From contig JAEINP010000002.1 of the NCBI GenBank assembly GCA_016342355.1, positions 62,001 to 126,000 of the forward strand: DNA of 64,000 bases, written 5' to 3'. Of the stretch, positions 16,909-28,300 are shown piece after piece. A program made the position numbers and the translations under genes. Each line of letters opens with the position of its first letter. Positions within the stretch are counted from its first letter, which is position 1. Origin of the DNA: Desulfatibacillum sp. Lineage in GTDB: Bacteria > Desulfobacterota > Desulfobacteria > Desulfobacterales > Desulfatibacillaceae. The notes under the pieces were generated by a model. That model had not been told where the DNA came from. It worked only from the letters and a program-made list of their open reading frames with translations, and did not search any database.

Positions 16909-18960
16909 TCAGGCCGCCGGAATTTGGGAATTTTTCCGCATTTTTTGCATGCCCACCGCCACGGCGTAAATGGCCAGGCCAACCAGGAAAAAATAATACT
17001 TGTGCTCTTCGCTCACGCCAAACCAGTTTGCGGGAGCTCCGGGATGAAACAGGATAAAGGAGGCGCACAGAAAAAAAGGCATATCGTACCACCGGTTTTT
17101 CACAAGGCACCAATCCTGGGCAAAGCATTCAAAGGCGGACATGGCTATAAGCGCCATGCCGAAAATGAGTAAGCCCTGAGGCCAGCTTGAAATGCCTTGC
17201 AAGAGAAGATCCGGATTGAACACAAACAAAAAAGCAATGACCGAGGTTCGGATATCGTACAGGAATCCCTGGATTCCAGTGGGAATGGGGTCGGAATCCG
17301 CAATGGCCGCGGCGGCATAGGCCGCCAGCCCCACCGGAGGGGTGTCGTCGGCCAGGATGCCGAAATAAAAGCAGAACAGATGGGCGGAAATAAGGGGGAT
17401 TACAAATCCGAAGCTCTGGCCCACATTGACGATGATGGGAGCAGTGAGGGAAGCCATGACAATATAGGTCGCCGTGGTGGGCAGGCCCATGCCCAAAAGC
17501 AGGCTGGCGATGGCCGTGATAAAAAGCAGCAGATAGATATTTCCCTGGCTCAGGGTTTCCACTATCTGGCTCACCATGCCGCCGATGCCCATGTTCACAA
17601 CCCCCACGATAATGCCCGCCGCAGCGCAGGCCAGGGCCACGGACATCATGTTCTTGGAGCCCTGGATCAGGCCCATGCCTATGATGCGAACCGAGTCTAG
17701 CAATCCTTGCAAGAGACCGGTATTTGCCAAGTATGAACGGCGGATTTCCTGGTAGAAAATCACACCGAACAGGATGAGTATGGCACGGTAGGCAGCCATT
17801 TCCGGAGAATGGCGCAGGATGATCAATTCATACAGCAACACCCCCAGGGGCAGCATGTAATGAAGCCCTCTTTTGAGGGTCTTGAAAAACAGGGGGATTT
17901 CTTCCTTTGCCAAGCCGCTGATTCCCAGCTTGGAGGCCTCCAGGTGGGTGATGCAAAACAGGCCGAAGTAGGATGCGAAGGCCGGAATGGCCGCCGCCTT
18001 AACCACCTGGATATAGGGAATATTTACATATTCCGCTATGATAAATGCCGCGGCGCCCATAATGGGCGGCATAAGTTGGCCGTCGGTGCTGGCCGCCACC
18101 TCCACAGCCGCGGCTTTTTTCGCCGGATACCCCACCTTTTTCATAAGAGGTATTGTGAACGGTCCGGTTGTAACGATATTGGCGATGGACGAACCGGAAA
18201 CCATGCCGGTGGCGCCCGAAGCCACCACGGCGGCCTTGGCGGGCCCGCCCTTGTACTTGCCCAAAAAAGATAGGGCTAAATCCGTAAAAAATTGCCCTGC
18301 TCCGGCTTTATCCAGCAAAGAGCCCAGGAGGACAAACAAATAGACAATGGAGGCCGACACCCCCAGAGGTATGCCGTAGATGCCCTCGGTGGTAAGGCTG
18401 ATGTTGCTGCAATACTTGCGGAGGGACACTCCCTTGAAAGCCATAAAATCCGGCATATGGGGTCCCATAAAAGCATAGATGGTAAAGACGATGGCGATGA
18501 CGGACAAGGCCGGGCCGATCACCCTGCGGGCTGCTTCCAACAGCAGGACCACCAGGACGATTCCAAAGGCTATGTCGCGCCCAATGGGAGCGCCAGCCCT
18601 GTATGCCAGACCGTCATAATCAAACACAATGTATAATGAGGCAATGACGCCAATAACGGCCAAAGCATAATCCATCAGGGGAATACGGTCGATGACAAAA
18701 AAATAGCCCAGGCCCCTCCGGGTTTTCCGCATAAGGGGGGTGAGCAAAAAAAGCAGGGCCATGGCGAAGGCAAGATGAAAAGCCCGGGTTTTGGTGCCAT
18801 CCAGAATCCAAAGCCCACCGGCCAGGGCCATTTGAAAAGCAGCCCAGGCTATGGCGATGGAGCCCACCAAATATTTTTCAAACGAGCGCAGGTTTCGGAC
18901 ATCGCCGGTTTCTGCTCTCAGGAGTTCTTGGGCGTATGAAAGATTTTTTTGGTCACTCAT
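16909..18960 (-). CDS. TRAP transporter fused permease (4TM + 12TM, TAXI type)
   Basis: 683 residues, highly hydrophobic. The N-terminal ~200 residues carry the small DctQ-like helices and the rest the large DctM-like subunit. Family motifs include ATGMVSGSSIANIVTTGPFTIPLMKK (a part of which is the substrate-site loop) and LLLGMGLPTTATYIV. This fused form is typical of TAXI-type TRAP systems, which take up dicarboxylates or amino acids using an ion gradient, often Na+. The receptor gene is 234 bases upstream on the same strand. An AAGGGA ribosome site precedes ATG 18960. Confidence 0.93.
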   Translation of the reverse strand: MSDQKNLSYAQELLRAETGDVRNLRSFEKYLVGSIAIAWAAFQMALAGGLWILDGTKTRAFHLAFAMALLFLLTPLMRKTRRGLGYFFVIDRIPLMDYALAVIGVIASLYIVFDYDGLAYRAGAPIGRDIAFGIVLVVLLLEAARRVIGPALSVIAIVFTIYAFMGPHMPDFMAFKGVSLRKYCSNISLTTEGIYGIPLGVSASIVYLFVLLGSLLDKAGAGQFFTDLALSFLGKYKGGPAKAAVVASGATGMVSGSSIANIVTTGPFTIPLMKKVGYPAKKAAAVEVAASTDGQLMPPIMGAAAFIIAEYVNIPYIQVVKAAAIPAFASYFGLFCITHLEASKLGISGLAKEEIPLFFKTLKRGLHYMLPLGVLLYELIILRHSPEMAAYRAILILFGVIFYQEIRRSYLANTGLLQGLLDSVRIIGMGLIQGSKNMMSVALACAAAGIIVGVVNMGIGGMVSQIVETLSQGNIYLLLFITAIASLLLGMGLPTTATYIVMASLTAPIIVNVGQSFGFVIPLISAHLFCFYFGILADDTPPVGLAAYAAAAIADSDPIPTGIQGFLYDIRTSVIAFLFVFNPDLLLQGISSWPQGLLIFGMALIAMSAFECFAQDWCLVKNRWYDMPFFLCASFILFHPGAPANWFGVSEEHKYYFFLVGLAIYAVAVGMQKMRKNSQIPAA

Positions 18961-19146
18961 GGAATCCCTTCTACATATCCAAGGGGGTGAACACTAAAGG
19001 CATGGCGGCATTATTACTCCATGCGCCAGCGGGTTTTAGCCCGGCAAGCAACCACAGGTTCAATTTTAGATGGGTTGCGGTACAGTGCGTACAAAAACTG
19101 TCGGTTTAAAAATCGGTATGAACTGATACTGCTCTTCCGAAACAGA

Positions 19147-19180
19147 GCCGGAGCACCCGGGTGTCCCCGAGCGCCCCGGC
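19147..19180 (-). terminator. GC-rich hairpin after the TAXI receptor gene
   Basis: GCCGG (19147-19151) pairs with CCGGC (19176-19180), and an inner CGGG/CCCG pair sits around GACA on the - strand. The following bases (TCTGTTTCGG) are only weakly T-rich. It could attenuate transcription between receptor and permease, keeping receptor levels higher. Confidence 0.4.
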
Positions 19181-19194
19181 GTATTGCCAATATA

Positions 19195-20187
19195 CTATTT
19201 AAGGAGTGAAGGCTTGATGTACTTCACCAGCCCGGCCTCCTTAAAATACTTGAGAGCGCCTGGGTGAATAGGAGCGGAAAGACCCTGAAGCATTTCTTCC
19301 GCGGTAAGGGCGGCATAGGCCGGATGCAGTTTTTTGAAGTCCTCCAGGTTGTCGAAAACTTCCTTGGTGATGGCGTAAACTATATCGTCGCTAACCTTGG
19401 CCGAGGTCACCAGGGTGGCCTTGACGCCAATGCTGGGCACGTCTTTGTCGTTCACGGCGTTGGGGTAATTGTCGATCTTGATATAGCTCTTGGCGTAGTA
19501 GGGGTATTTGTCCAGGAGTTTATCCACGCCAGGGCCGTCAATAGGCACAATGGCGACCTTGATGCGACCGGAAGTGGCCTCCTTGATATTTCCGTTGGGA
19601 TGGCCCACGGTGTACACAAAGGCGTCGATTTTCTCGTCCTGTAGCAGGCTGGGAGATTCCACGGCCTTGGCGTATTCGGCAACGATATCACTCTCGGTCA
19701 GACCATAGGCTTCCAGCACGTCCTTGGAGTTCTGGAGTTGCCCGGAACCCGGATTGCCGATATTGATCCTCTTGCCCTTGAGATCCCCGAAATTCTTGGC
19801 GCCAATGCTGGCTGCGGCCACACAGGTCATCAATTCGGGATGGATGGAAAAAACCGCGCGAAGGTCTTTTTGGGGACCTACTTTCTCCCATTCGGCCTGG
19901 CCCATCATGGCCTGATATTGCCTGTCCGACTGGGCGATACCAAAGTCCAGGTCTCCGGAAAGAACCGCATTGATGTTATAAACCGAGCCGCCTGTGGATT
20001 CCACCGTGGCCTTGATGTCATACACGCTGGCCTTTTGGTTGACCATTCTGCTGATGGCTCCGCCCGTGGGATAATACACACCCGTGACGCCGCCCGTCCC
20101 GATAGTCACAAAGGTCTTGGCCGACACAGGGCCAAACCCGGTGAGACAAAACAAAACGGCAATAAACAGGATTAGTGCTTTTTTCAT
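19195..20187 (-). CDS. TAXI-family TRAP transporter solute receptor
   Basis: 330 residues from ATG 20187, which has a GGAGG site; the longer frame to 20262 lacks one. A signal peptide ends at about VSA-K (KKALILFIAVLFCLTGF core). The mature start FVTIGTGGVTGVYYPTGGAI is the diagnostic TAXI motif. Other matches are FGIAQSD and KGKRINIGNPGSGQ. It binds the solute in the periplasm and hands it to the fused permease encoded next. Family identity is firm; the ligand is unknown. Confidence 0.93.
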   Translation of the reverse strand: MKKALILFIAVLFCLTGFGPVSAKTFVTIGTGGVTGVYYPTGGAISRMVNQKASVYDIKATVESTGGSVYNINAVLSGDLDFGIAQSDRQYQAMMGQAEWEKVGPQKDLRAVFSIHPELMTCVAAASIGAKNFGDLKGKRINIGNPGSGQLQNSKDVLEAYGLTESDIVAEYAKAVESPSLLQDEKIDAFVYTVGHPNGNIKEATSGRIKVAIVPIDGPGVDKLLDKYPYYAKSYIKIDNYPNAVNDKDVPSIGVKATLVTSAKVSDDIVYAITKEVFDNLEDFKKLHPAYAALTAEEMLQGLSAPIHPGALKYFKEAGLVKYIKPSLLK

Positions 20188-20902
20188 AATTTCCTCCTTC
20201 GGTTGTTGTTGTCGGTGCCATACACAAGGAATAACAGCGCCTGAATTCGGGCCAAACCGCAAGACCTGAAGCCAAACCTAAATTTGATAACTGGAAAACG
20301 GGCAGACTGCGTGTTGCAGGGCATGAAACCCGGAACAAGCAATCTCTCAATGGTCTTGTGGTGAATCCGGTGTCGAATATATAAACATGTATATCATAGA
20401 TTTCATGGTCTTGAAAAGTTTTTAGGAATCATTTTCCAAAACCGAAGAACAGTGCAGGGAAAATACATCAAGTATATCCATAATGTTGCCCTCAGGCGCT
20501 TGCTGCACCATCAAAACCAAAAATCTGCTTGGCTAAAAACCAGAATGGCCCCAGGGACTCGGGTTATCTGCTTGAAAGCCAGGACAGGCTATGGTAAGAT
20601 TTTTCAAGTCAAAAGTTTCTGCGACCTCTTCACAATTCGTTAATCGCTCTCCGGGAGGTCAGGACATGGCGCAATAACTGATGGATATGAAATCCGTGAA
20701 TTCATCCGAATAACATAACCAATGGATACAAAATCCAAAGAGTTCCCGCGGCTGCAATCTGTTTTCTATTATTGCCGCACCCCACCGCCTGCGTTTCTTT
20801 CGCACTGTATTGCTATGAGTATATCATCCACAAATACCTGTTTCGTGCATAATAGGCATCCTGGCATTATCATGAGTCACTGGAAAATCAAGGGATCATG
20901 AA
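20188..20902 (+). other. intergenic region without a recognised gene
   Basis: 715 bases between divergent genes. A 63-codon frame at 20452-20643 has no good ribosome site and no family look. Around 20680-20740 a degenerate direct repeat of the form ATGGATA-N2-AAATCC occurs twice about 40 bases apart, a possible regulator site for the phosphatase gene. Promoters of both flanking genes should lie here. Confidence 0.5.
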
Positions 20903-22894
20903 ATGCCCATAATCAAATTGAATATTCGGTGGAAGTATTTTCTTACCCTTCTGGTCCTTTGCCTTTTCCCCCTGGTTGTCATCACTCTGGCCAGTCATAT
21001 AGGAATCAAACAACTTGTTGAAACCATTTCCCAGGACACGCGGGATGCCTTTAATGATTTGTCCCACAGGGCATTGCTCCAGACTGCCCAGACCCAGTCC
21101 CTGATTTACCAGCGCTCCCGGCAGGCGGTGGAATTTGCCTTGTTGGACTTGAGCAAAGAAGCGCAACTGGTTGAAAAGCAAGGGGGCAGCGTCCCGGAGG
21201 CAATTTCCAAACCCATGGCTGACATATTGAACGCTTTTCCCAGGATGGCGAAAAGAGTTTTAGTGGTGGGAAGTTCGGGCGTCGCCCTGGTTTTGCACGA
21301 GGGGGATGACGCGCCTGTGGCCCCGGATCAGGAAACCAAGGATTGGATCAAGGAAAAGCTGGAGAACAGCCACGAACCTGGCAAGGTTGTGTGGGCGTCT
21401 CCCGGTTTTTCCTCACCCGGGGAGCCTTCCCACTACACAACCCTGGTTTTTTTCGGGGATGCTAAAACCGGAAAGCAAATGGTCGCCCTGGAAATCAGCA
21501 CCCTGGACAAACTCAACCAGGGAGTGACTGCAGCGCCTTGGCGAGATATGACCCAATCTTTTTTGGTTGCTTCCGGGATCCATCCGGAGACAGGCGAACC
21601 GGGTTTAAAAATTCTTGCTCAAAAAAAAACGGGCCCGGGAGGATGGTCCGGCCCGGAAGATGAAAAATGGCTGACATCTTCGGATCAAGGACAAATCAGA
21701 AGCATACTGGACTCCATTTCCAGGGACGGTTCCGGGACCAAGCAGTTTGCCCATGGAGAAGAAACCTGCGTATGGGCATGGGCGCCCACAGGCAAGGGGA
21801 CCTGTTTTGTCACCCTGGTTCCCACCTCGGTGGTGGAGATAAAATCCAGGCAGGTGGCCCAAATCTTGGCCGGATACACCCAATCCACCCTGGTCCTTTC
21901 GGGCCTGGCTGCCCTGGCCACCCTCCTTCTTGTGGCCCTGGCTGCCTTTATGGGCTCCCGGCGTTTTTCCAGGCCTCTCATGGAAGTCATTCAGGGGATT
22001 GCCAAGGTCTCACGGGGGGATTTTTCCATAAGGGTGAACCTGAAAACCGGAGATGAATGGGACAGCCTGATCCAGGGTTTTAATCGCATGGTGCCCATGC
22101 TGGAGGAAACCATGGCCTGGCGCAAACGATTGGAACTTGCCAGGGAAGTCCAGCAAAGCCTTTTGCCCAAAAGCCCTCCTAGTGTAAAAGGGCTGGATAT
22201 TGCGGCGAGAAGCGTCTCGGCCCAACAGGTGGGAGGGGATTACTACGACTTCCTGAAAGCCAACGAGGAGCAACGGCTGACCGTGGCCGTGGGGGACATC
22301 ACCGGCCACGGGGTGGGTGCAGCCCTGCTCATGACCACTGCCCGGGCACTGGTGCGGAGGCGTTCCAGGAGAGCCGGGAATCTGGCAAAAATCATCTTTG
22401 ATATCAACAAGCAACTGGCCCCGGATGTGGCCGACTCAGGCAAATTCATGACCCTTTTCCTGGCGGAAGTGGACATGAACAAAATGGTTGTGCGCTGGGC
22501 CAATGCCGGACACGACCCCGCCCTGATATATGATCCTACCAATGATTTATTCGAGTCATTGGAAGGGGGAGGCCTGATCCTGGGGCCGTTTGAAAACTCG
22601 GTGTACGAACAATACAAACGCCCTATCAGCCCCGGGCAGATTATTATCCTGGGTACGGACGGCATTTGGGAAACCATGAATTTTGAGGGAAATTACTTTG
22701 GCAAGGAAAGCCTTAACAAAGTGGTGGCAGCCCATGCCCATTTACCTGCCAGGGACATTGTGGAACAGGTTTTTCAGGCTTTGAATACATTCCGTCGCCC
22801 CAAACGCCAGGAAGACGACGTGACTCTGGTGGTCATCAAGGTCCTGGAGGAAGGGACAGAGTACAAGCAACTCAAACTTCCCGAGCTTTGCTAA
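20903..22894 (+). CDS. membrane sensor with HAMP and SpoIIE/RsbU-type PP2C phosphatase domain
   Basis: 663 residues. An N-terminal helix (YFLTLLVLCLFPLVVITL) and a second at ~330-355 enclose a periplasmic sensor domain of dCache type. A HAMP linker follows (SRRFSRPLMEVIQGIAKVSRGDF). Residues ~430-655 are a PPM phosphatase: QQVGGDYYDF, VAVGDITGHGVGAALLM, LGTDGIWE and RQEDDVTLVV hold the metal-binding Asp residues. It should dephosphorylate a Ser/Thr-phosphorylated anti-sigma-antagonist or similar partner on an external signal. No STAS or kinase partner is adjacent. Confidence 0.9.
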   Translation: MPIIKLNIRWKYFLTLLVLCLFPLVVITLASHIGIKQLVETISQDTRDAFNDLSHRALLQTAQTQSLIYQRSRQAVEFALLDLSKEAQLVEKQGGSVPEAISKPMADILNAFPRMAKRVLVVGSSGVALVLHEGDDAPVAPDQETKDWIKEKLENSHEPGKVVWASPGFSSPGEPSHYTTLVFFGDAKTGKQMVALEISTLDKLNQGVTAAPWRDMTQSFLVASGIHPETGEPGLKILAQKKTGPGGWSGPEDEKWLTSSDQGQIRSILDSISRDGSGTKQFAHGEETCVWAWAPTGKGTCFVTLVPTSVVEIKSRQVAQILAGYTQSTLVLSGLAALATLLLVALAAFMGSRRFSRPLMEVIQGIAKVSRGDFSIRVNLKTGDEWDSLIQGFNRMVPMLEETMAWRKRLELAREVQQSLLPKSPPSVKGLDIAARSVSAQQVGGDYYDFLKANEEQRLTVAVGDITGHGVGAALLMTTARALVRRRSRRAGNLAKIIFDINKQLAPDVADSGKFMTLFLAEVDMNKMVVRWANAGHDPALIYDPTNDLFESLEGGGLILGPFENSVYEQYKRPISPGQIIILGTDGIWETMNFEGNYFGKESLNKVVAAHAHLPARDIVEQVFQALNTFRRPKRQEDDVTLVVIKVLEEGTEYKQLKLPELC

Positions 22895-22921
22895 AGCCGG
22901 GAAACCTCAGGCCTCCCGGCT
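22895..22921. terminator. hairpin between convergent genes
   Basis: AGCCGGGA (22895-22902) pairs perfectly with TCCCGGCT (22914-22921), starting right after the phosphatase stop codon. No T-run follows on either strand, so it may be a transcript-end stabiliser rather than a complete intrinsic terminator. Confidence 0.45.
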
Positions 22922-22935
22922 GATAGGTAAACCGC

Positions 22936-23697
22936 CTATTCCTTGTCCGTGATCTTGTCCATAGCCCTAAGCAAGGGGGTAAACAGATCCATGGGCAAGG
23001 GAAAAATGATGGTGGAATTGTTTTCGGACGCCATTTCCCGCATGGTCTGGAGATATCTTAGTTGGAGCGCCACGGGGGTATCCTGAATAATCACCGCCGC
23101 TTCGGACAGACGAGTGGATGCCTGAAACTCCCCTTCCGCATTGATAATCTTGGCCCGCCTTTCCCGTTCCGCTTCCGCCTGCTTTGCCATGGCCCGCTGC
23201 ATCTCATTGGGCAGGTCAATATGCTTGAGTTCCACATTGGCCACCTTGATGCCCCAGGGGTCCGTGTGGGTATCCAGGATTTCCTGGAGTTGGCTGTTGA
23301 GTTTATCCCTGGCTGATAACAATTCATCCAGTTCCGCTTGTCCGCAAACGCTCCGGATGGTGGTTTGGGCAAGTTGACTCATGGCGTACTGGTAGTGTTC
23401 CACCTCGATGGTGGCCTTGACCGGTTCCACGACCCGAAAATAAATCACCGCGTTAACCTTTACGGATACATTGTCCCGGGTGATGACGTCCTGGGGGTCC
23501 ACATCCAAAGCCACCAGACGCAGGCTGACTTTCATCATCTTGTCGACCCCGGGAATAAGGATGATCAACCCGGGACCCTTGGCGCCAATGCACCGCCCAA
23601 GCCGGAAGACCACACCGCGTTCGTATTCGTTCAAAATCCTGATGGAAGATGCCAAAAAGGCGACCACAAAAAATACAATAATTCCAACCGGTATCAT
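22936..23697 (-). CDS. SPFH/stomatin-family membrane protein (slipin)
   Basis: 253 residues. One N-terminal membrane segment ([19 protein letters not shown]) is followed by an SPFH domain with [22 protein letters not shown] and [18 protein letters not shown] coiled segment around [19 protein letters not shown] ends the core. Such proteins oligomerise in lipid patches and are paired with NfeD proteins, as here: the nfeD gene is 133 bases upstream on the same strand. Confidence 0.92.
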   Translation of the reverse strand: MIPVGIIVFFVVAFLASSIRILNEYERGVVFRLGRCIGAKGPGLIILIPGVDKMMKVSLRLVALDVDPQDVITRDNVSVKVNAVIYFRVVEPVKATIEVEHYQYAMSQLAQTTIRSVCGQAELDELLSARDKLNSQLQEILDTHTDPWGIKVANVELKHIDLPNEMQRAMAKQAEAERERRAKIINAEGEFQASTRLSEAAVIIQDTPVALQLRYLQTMREMASENNSTIIFPLPMDLFTPLLRAMDKITDKE

Positions 23698-23830
23698 GCC
23701 ATATCCTCCTTGATGGTGGTAAAATGCTTTTAAAAGGCGAGTTGATAAATCTCCGTCTTCCGCTCATATATGCAAGCATGGAGGTCCAATGCTCCATTCC
23801 TTTGCCCCTTGCATTTCCATTTCCCAAAAA

Positions 23831-25138
23831 TCAGGGCTCCGGTCTTTTTTCCACAGTCAACAATAGGCCGTCCACAGAAACCACGCGGATATAATCCCCA
23901 ATCTCCACAGGCTGGGAAAACTTGGCGTTCCACATTTCAGCATGAACCCGGACCTTTCCCCGCGTGTAGGAGGACACTTGGATCACCTGGCCTGTTTCGC
24001 CCACAATCCCGGCTTCGCCTGTGCGGATTTTGGCTTTGTGGGCCTTCACCACCAAGGCCACCACAATAATAAAAAAGGCGGAAACAAAGGCCACGGTGGG
24101 AATCAACACGCTCCAGGCCACACGCATGCCCGATACCTCGTAATCAAATAACATGGTCGCCCCCAGAAACATGGAAACAGTACCCCCTATGGCCAGGGCG
24201 CCATGACTGGCGATCTGGGTTTCCAGTATAAACAATACGCCCGCCAGTAAGATAAGCAGCACGCCTGCGTAATTGACCGGCAGGGTCTGAAAGGCGTAAA
24301 AGGCCAATAAAAGGGAGATGGCGCCCAAGACTCCGGGAAAGATGGCGCCCGGGCTTGCAAACTCAAAATACAGGCCCAGCATCCCTAGTGTCATGAGGAT
24401 GAAGGCGATGTTGGGGTCGGAAATTGTTTTGAGGATCTTTTCCCGCAGGGATTCCTTGACCGTCCTCACTGTATATTCTTTGGTCTCCAGCACGCCCTTG
24501 CCCGGTATTTCCCTGCCGTCCAGCTTTTCCAGCAATTCGGGCAGGTCCCTGGCTATCAGGTCAATCACGTTCAGTTCCAGGGCCTCTGTTTCCGTGGCGG
24601 AAACGCTTTCCCGGATTGCCTTTTCCACCCATTCGGCGTTTCTTCCCCGCTTTTCAGCCACGCTCCTGGCATTGGCGACGATATCGTTGGTGATTTTGGA
24701 CACCATGGTTTCGTTGATTTCCGCACCGCCAGAACCCACGGGATGGGCGGCCCCGATGTTGGTGGCCGGCGCCATGGCCGCCACGTCGGCCGCATTGGTG
24801 ATCATCACCCCGGCGGAAGCGGCCCGAGCGCCCGGGGGAGACACATAAACCACCACAGGAACCTTGCTTTCCAGGATAGCCATGACAATGGGACGCATGG
24901 ATTCCACGGCGCCCCCGGGGGTGTCCAATTGGATGACGCAGCACAAGGCCTTGGTGTCGTTGGCGTCCTTGATGCCGTTCATTACATAGGAGGCTGTGGC
25001 CGGGCCAACGGCGCCTTTGAGTTCTAAAAGAACGACTTCTCCGTTGGCGCCCCGGGCAGACGAAACCGCTACCACAACCAGGCAAAAAAACATCCAACCG
25101 ACTATCCATGGCATGTTTGTGTCTTTAAATGCACGCAT
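23831..25138 (-). CDS. nfeD: NfeD-family membrane-bound ClpP-class serine protease
   Basis: 435 residues from ATG 25138, which follows an AGGAGG site. A signal sequence is followed by a ClpP-fold protease domain (VVLLELKGAVGPATASYV). PGARAASAGVMI holds the likely nucleophile Ser and GAAHPV is a family signature. Four or so membrane helices follow, then a C-terminal OB-fold NfeD domain (GEAGIVGETGQVIQ). Long NfeD proteins cleave stomatin-type partners and take part in membrane quality control. The stomatin gene lies directly downstream, supporting a shared operon. Confidence 0.92.
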   Translation of the reverse strand: MRAFKDTNMPWIVGWMFFCLVVVAVSSARGANGEVVLLELKGAVGPATASYVMNGIKDANDTKALCCVIQLDTPGGAVESMRPIVMAILESKVPVVVYVSPPGARAASAGVMITNAADVAAMAPATNIGAAHPVGSGGAEINETMVSKITNDIVANARSVAEKRGRNAEWVEKAIRESVSATETEALELNVIDLIARDLPELLEKLDGREIPGKGVLETKEYTVRTVKESLREKILKTISDPNIAFILMTLGMLGLYFEFASPGAIFPGVLGAISLLLAFYAFQTLPVNYAGVLLILLAGVLFILETQIASHGALAIGGTVSMFLGATMLFDYEVSGMRVAWSVLIPTVAFVSAFFIIVVALVVKAHKAKIRTGEAGIVGETGQVIQVSSYTRGKVRVHAEMWNAKFSQPVEIGDYIRVVSVDGLLLTVEKRPEP

Positions 25139-25353
25139 GACGCCTCCTGACCTTGGAACGAATTTGGTAAATATAATACTAAAGTACCCCAGGCCATCTG
25201 GCAAGGCAAGGGCTTTTGCCCGGGACGGACCGGTTTGCCAAATAAAGATCGAATTTATACGGGAAGTTGACTAGACCGTTAGGAATGGGATACAATGTTT
25301 GAGCCTGAACAAGGCTAAATCACTAAGGACCGCCCTTGGGCTTTGGAGTTGCC

Positions 25354-28300
25354 GTGCTTAACCGCTGTCTATACATTTCCATATTCACCGTCGCCCTGGC
25401 CTTCCTGCTTTTCTCCAGTCCCGCCTTCGCCGGTTGGGCGGTTAACGGAGACGCCTTTTGGGTGGATCTTCCCGGGGATTCGGAACAGGTCACCCTCACT
25501 CCCGAACTCAATGATCAGGCGGGCTCCGCCTGGATTGAAACCCAGATCGACCTGGCCCAGGACTTTGATATTTCCTTCCGTATTTATTTGGGCGATATTG
25601 ACTCCGGCGGAGCGGACGGCATTTCCTTTGCCCTGCACAAAGATCCGGCTGGCACGGCGGCCTTTGGCGACACTTCCGGCGGCGGCGAGTGGATCGGCAT
25701 GAACGGCATCTGTCCTTCGGTGAGTGTGGAGGTGGATACCTGGCAGAATACCGGTCGGGGCGACCCCACTTATGACCATGTGGGCATAAATGTTTACACT
25801 CCCTCCGGAACCACCTGTTCAGGATATCCCAACCACTCCGGAGCAGGCCCCATCCAGGCTGACCCGGGCTCCACCAACGTGGAAGACGGGGACGAACACG
25901 TCCTCCGCATCACCTGGGACACATCCAGCAACCAATTGGTGGTTTATTTTGACAATTCGTATCGTCTTCAATACACGGACGACATAATCAACAATGTATT
26001 CTCGGGCGACTCCATGGTTTATTTTGGATTCGCCGCTTCCACGGGCGGGGCATACAACCTCCAGTACATCATACCCAACACCCCGGACGTGGCCGCCGAA
26101 AAAACCGTGGACCAGCCCCTGTTTTTAAAAACCGACCTCCCCGCCACCATTGAATACACTATTGATATAGAAAACAACGGGGATGTGACCGGGTTTGGAA
26201 CCCAGATCACCGACACCCTCCCCGCAAACTTCACATATATAAACAACTCCACCTCCGGGGGCACCACCGTCAACCCCTCCATCAGCTATTCCGGCGGACG
26301 TCAGGTTTTGCAATGGGACATGTCCGCCACGCCCATCCCCCCGGACGGGGGCTCCATGAGCATCACGTTTGAAGTGACCATCAGCTCTTCTGTTGTTCCG
26401 GGATCCTTTCCCAATGACTTCACGGTTTCCGGCGATAACTTCGCTCCCATCAATCAGACGGAAATGGCGGAAGTGGTGATCGGACCGGCGGACCTGGAAG
26501 TGGACAAGGCCCATACCGGCGACTATTACGTGGGGCAAAACGGAACATTCACCCTGGACGTCTATAATAACGGCCCGGATTATTGCGAAAACATCATCAT
26601 TGAAGACACCCTGCCCGCTGGCCTGGATTATGTGGGGATTTCCGGAACGGGATGGTCCCTGCTATCCTCTTCGGGCCAGACATACCGCTGGACCCATGCA
26701 GGCCCCCTGAACAACGGCGCCAGCCTGCCCACCCTGACGGTTACTGTGTTTGTCAACGATACTAGTGGCGCCGCCTACCCCTCCATAACCAACTCGGCCA
26801 CCGTGTCCAGCGACGCCCCGGACCTGGTTCCCGGCAACGATTCCGACTCGGACACGGTGACGGTCCACGCCCTGGCGGACCTCTCAATTACCAAAAGCCA
26901 CAGCGGCGATTTTGGAGTGGGCAGTAACGGGACCTATGACATTGGGGTGACCAATAACGGCCCCAATGAAGACCCGGCGGCGACCATCACTGTCACGGAC
27001 ACCCTGCCCGCAGGACTGACTTATGTCTCCTTTGGGGGAACTGGCTGGTCCCTGGCTTCTTCTTCCGGCCAGACATACACCTTTACCCATGCAGGCGCCT
27101 TGGCTTCCGGCGCCAGTCTGCCTGTTTTATCCGTCACGGTGCTTGCCGGGGCCGGGGCCGTTGGCACGGTCACCAACACGGCAGTGGTTTCCAGCGCCAC
27201 TAATGACGACGACCTGACCAACAACACAGCCACAGACCCCACTACGGTATTGCCTACAGTGGATCTGTCTATCACCAAAAGCCATACGGGCGCATCTTTC
27301 GCCATTGGCGATAACGTAACCTTTGACATCGCAATCGCCAACAACGGCCCCAATGACGATTCCGGCCCCATCAGCGTCATGGACACCCTGCCCACGGGAC
27401 TGACCTATGTGTCTCTTTCGGGCGCGGGCTGGTCCCTGGCGGCTTCCTCCGGCCAGGACTACACATTCACCCATGCCGGGCCTTTGAACAACGGCGGCAG
27501 CCTGGCCACCCTGTCGGTCACAGCCTCGGTGGCGGCCGGTGCGTATCCAACGGCCACCAACACGGCCACCGTGTATACCACCAATCATGACCCGAATTCC
27601 GCCAACAGCCAGGACACCGACACAATCACCGTAGCCCCCCTGGTGGACCTGTCCGTTTCAAAATCCCATACGGGAAATTTTTCCGTGGGAGCGGCGGGAA
27701 CCTATTCCATTGACGTGGCCAACACTGGCGCAACAGCCGATCCCGGCCCCATTTATGCAGCGGACACCCTGCCCGCCGGATTTAACTACACTTCTGTGTC
27801 CGGCACGGGCTGGTCCCTCTACTCCACCTCGGGCCAGACCTACACATTTGTGCATTCAGGCCCCTTGGCAACGGGCGCAACCCTGCCCACACTTTCTGTT
27901 TCCGTGACTCCCGCTTCCGGTACTATCGGAACCTTCATCAATACAGTCACGGTTTCCAGCAGTTCCACGGACGGTGATTCGGGCAACAATACAGCCACTG
28001 ACCCCACTACGGTGACGGACAATGTGGACCTGGCAATCAATAAGAGCCACAGCGGCGACTTCACGGTCAGTTCCAATGGAACCTTTTCAATTACTGTAAG
28101 CAACTTAAGCGCAAACGCGGAGCCCGGACCTATTTACGTGGTGGACACCTTCCCAACCGGCTTAACCTATACGGGTTTTAGTGGGACGGATTGGAGCTTG
28201 GCTTCATCTTCAGGCCAGGAATACACCTTTGTGCATGCAGGGCCATTGGCTGGTGAAAACACCCTGGATACCCTGAATGTGGAGGTTTTTGTCCAGCCAG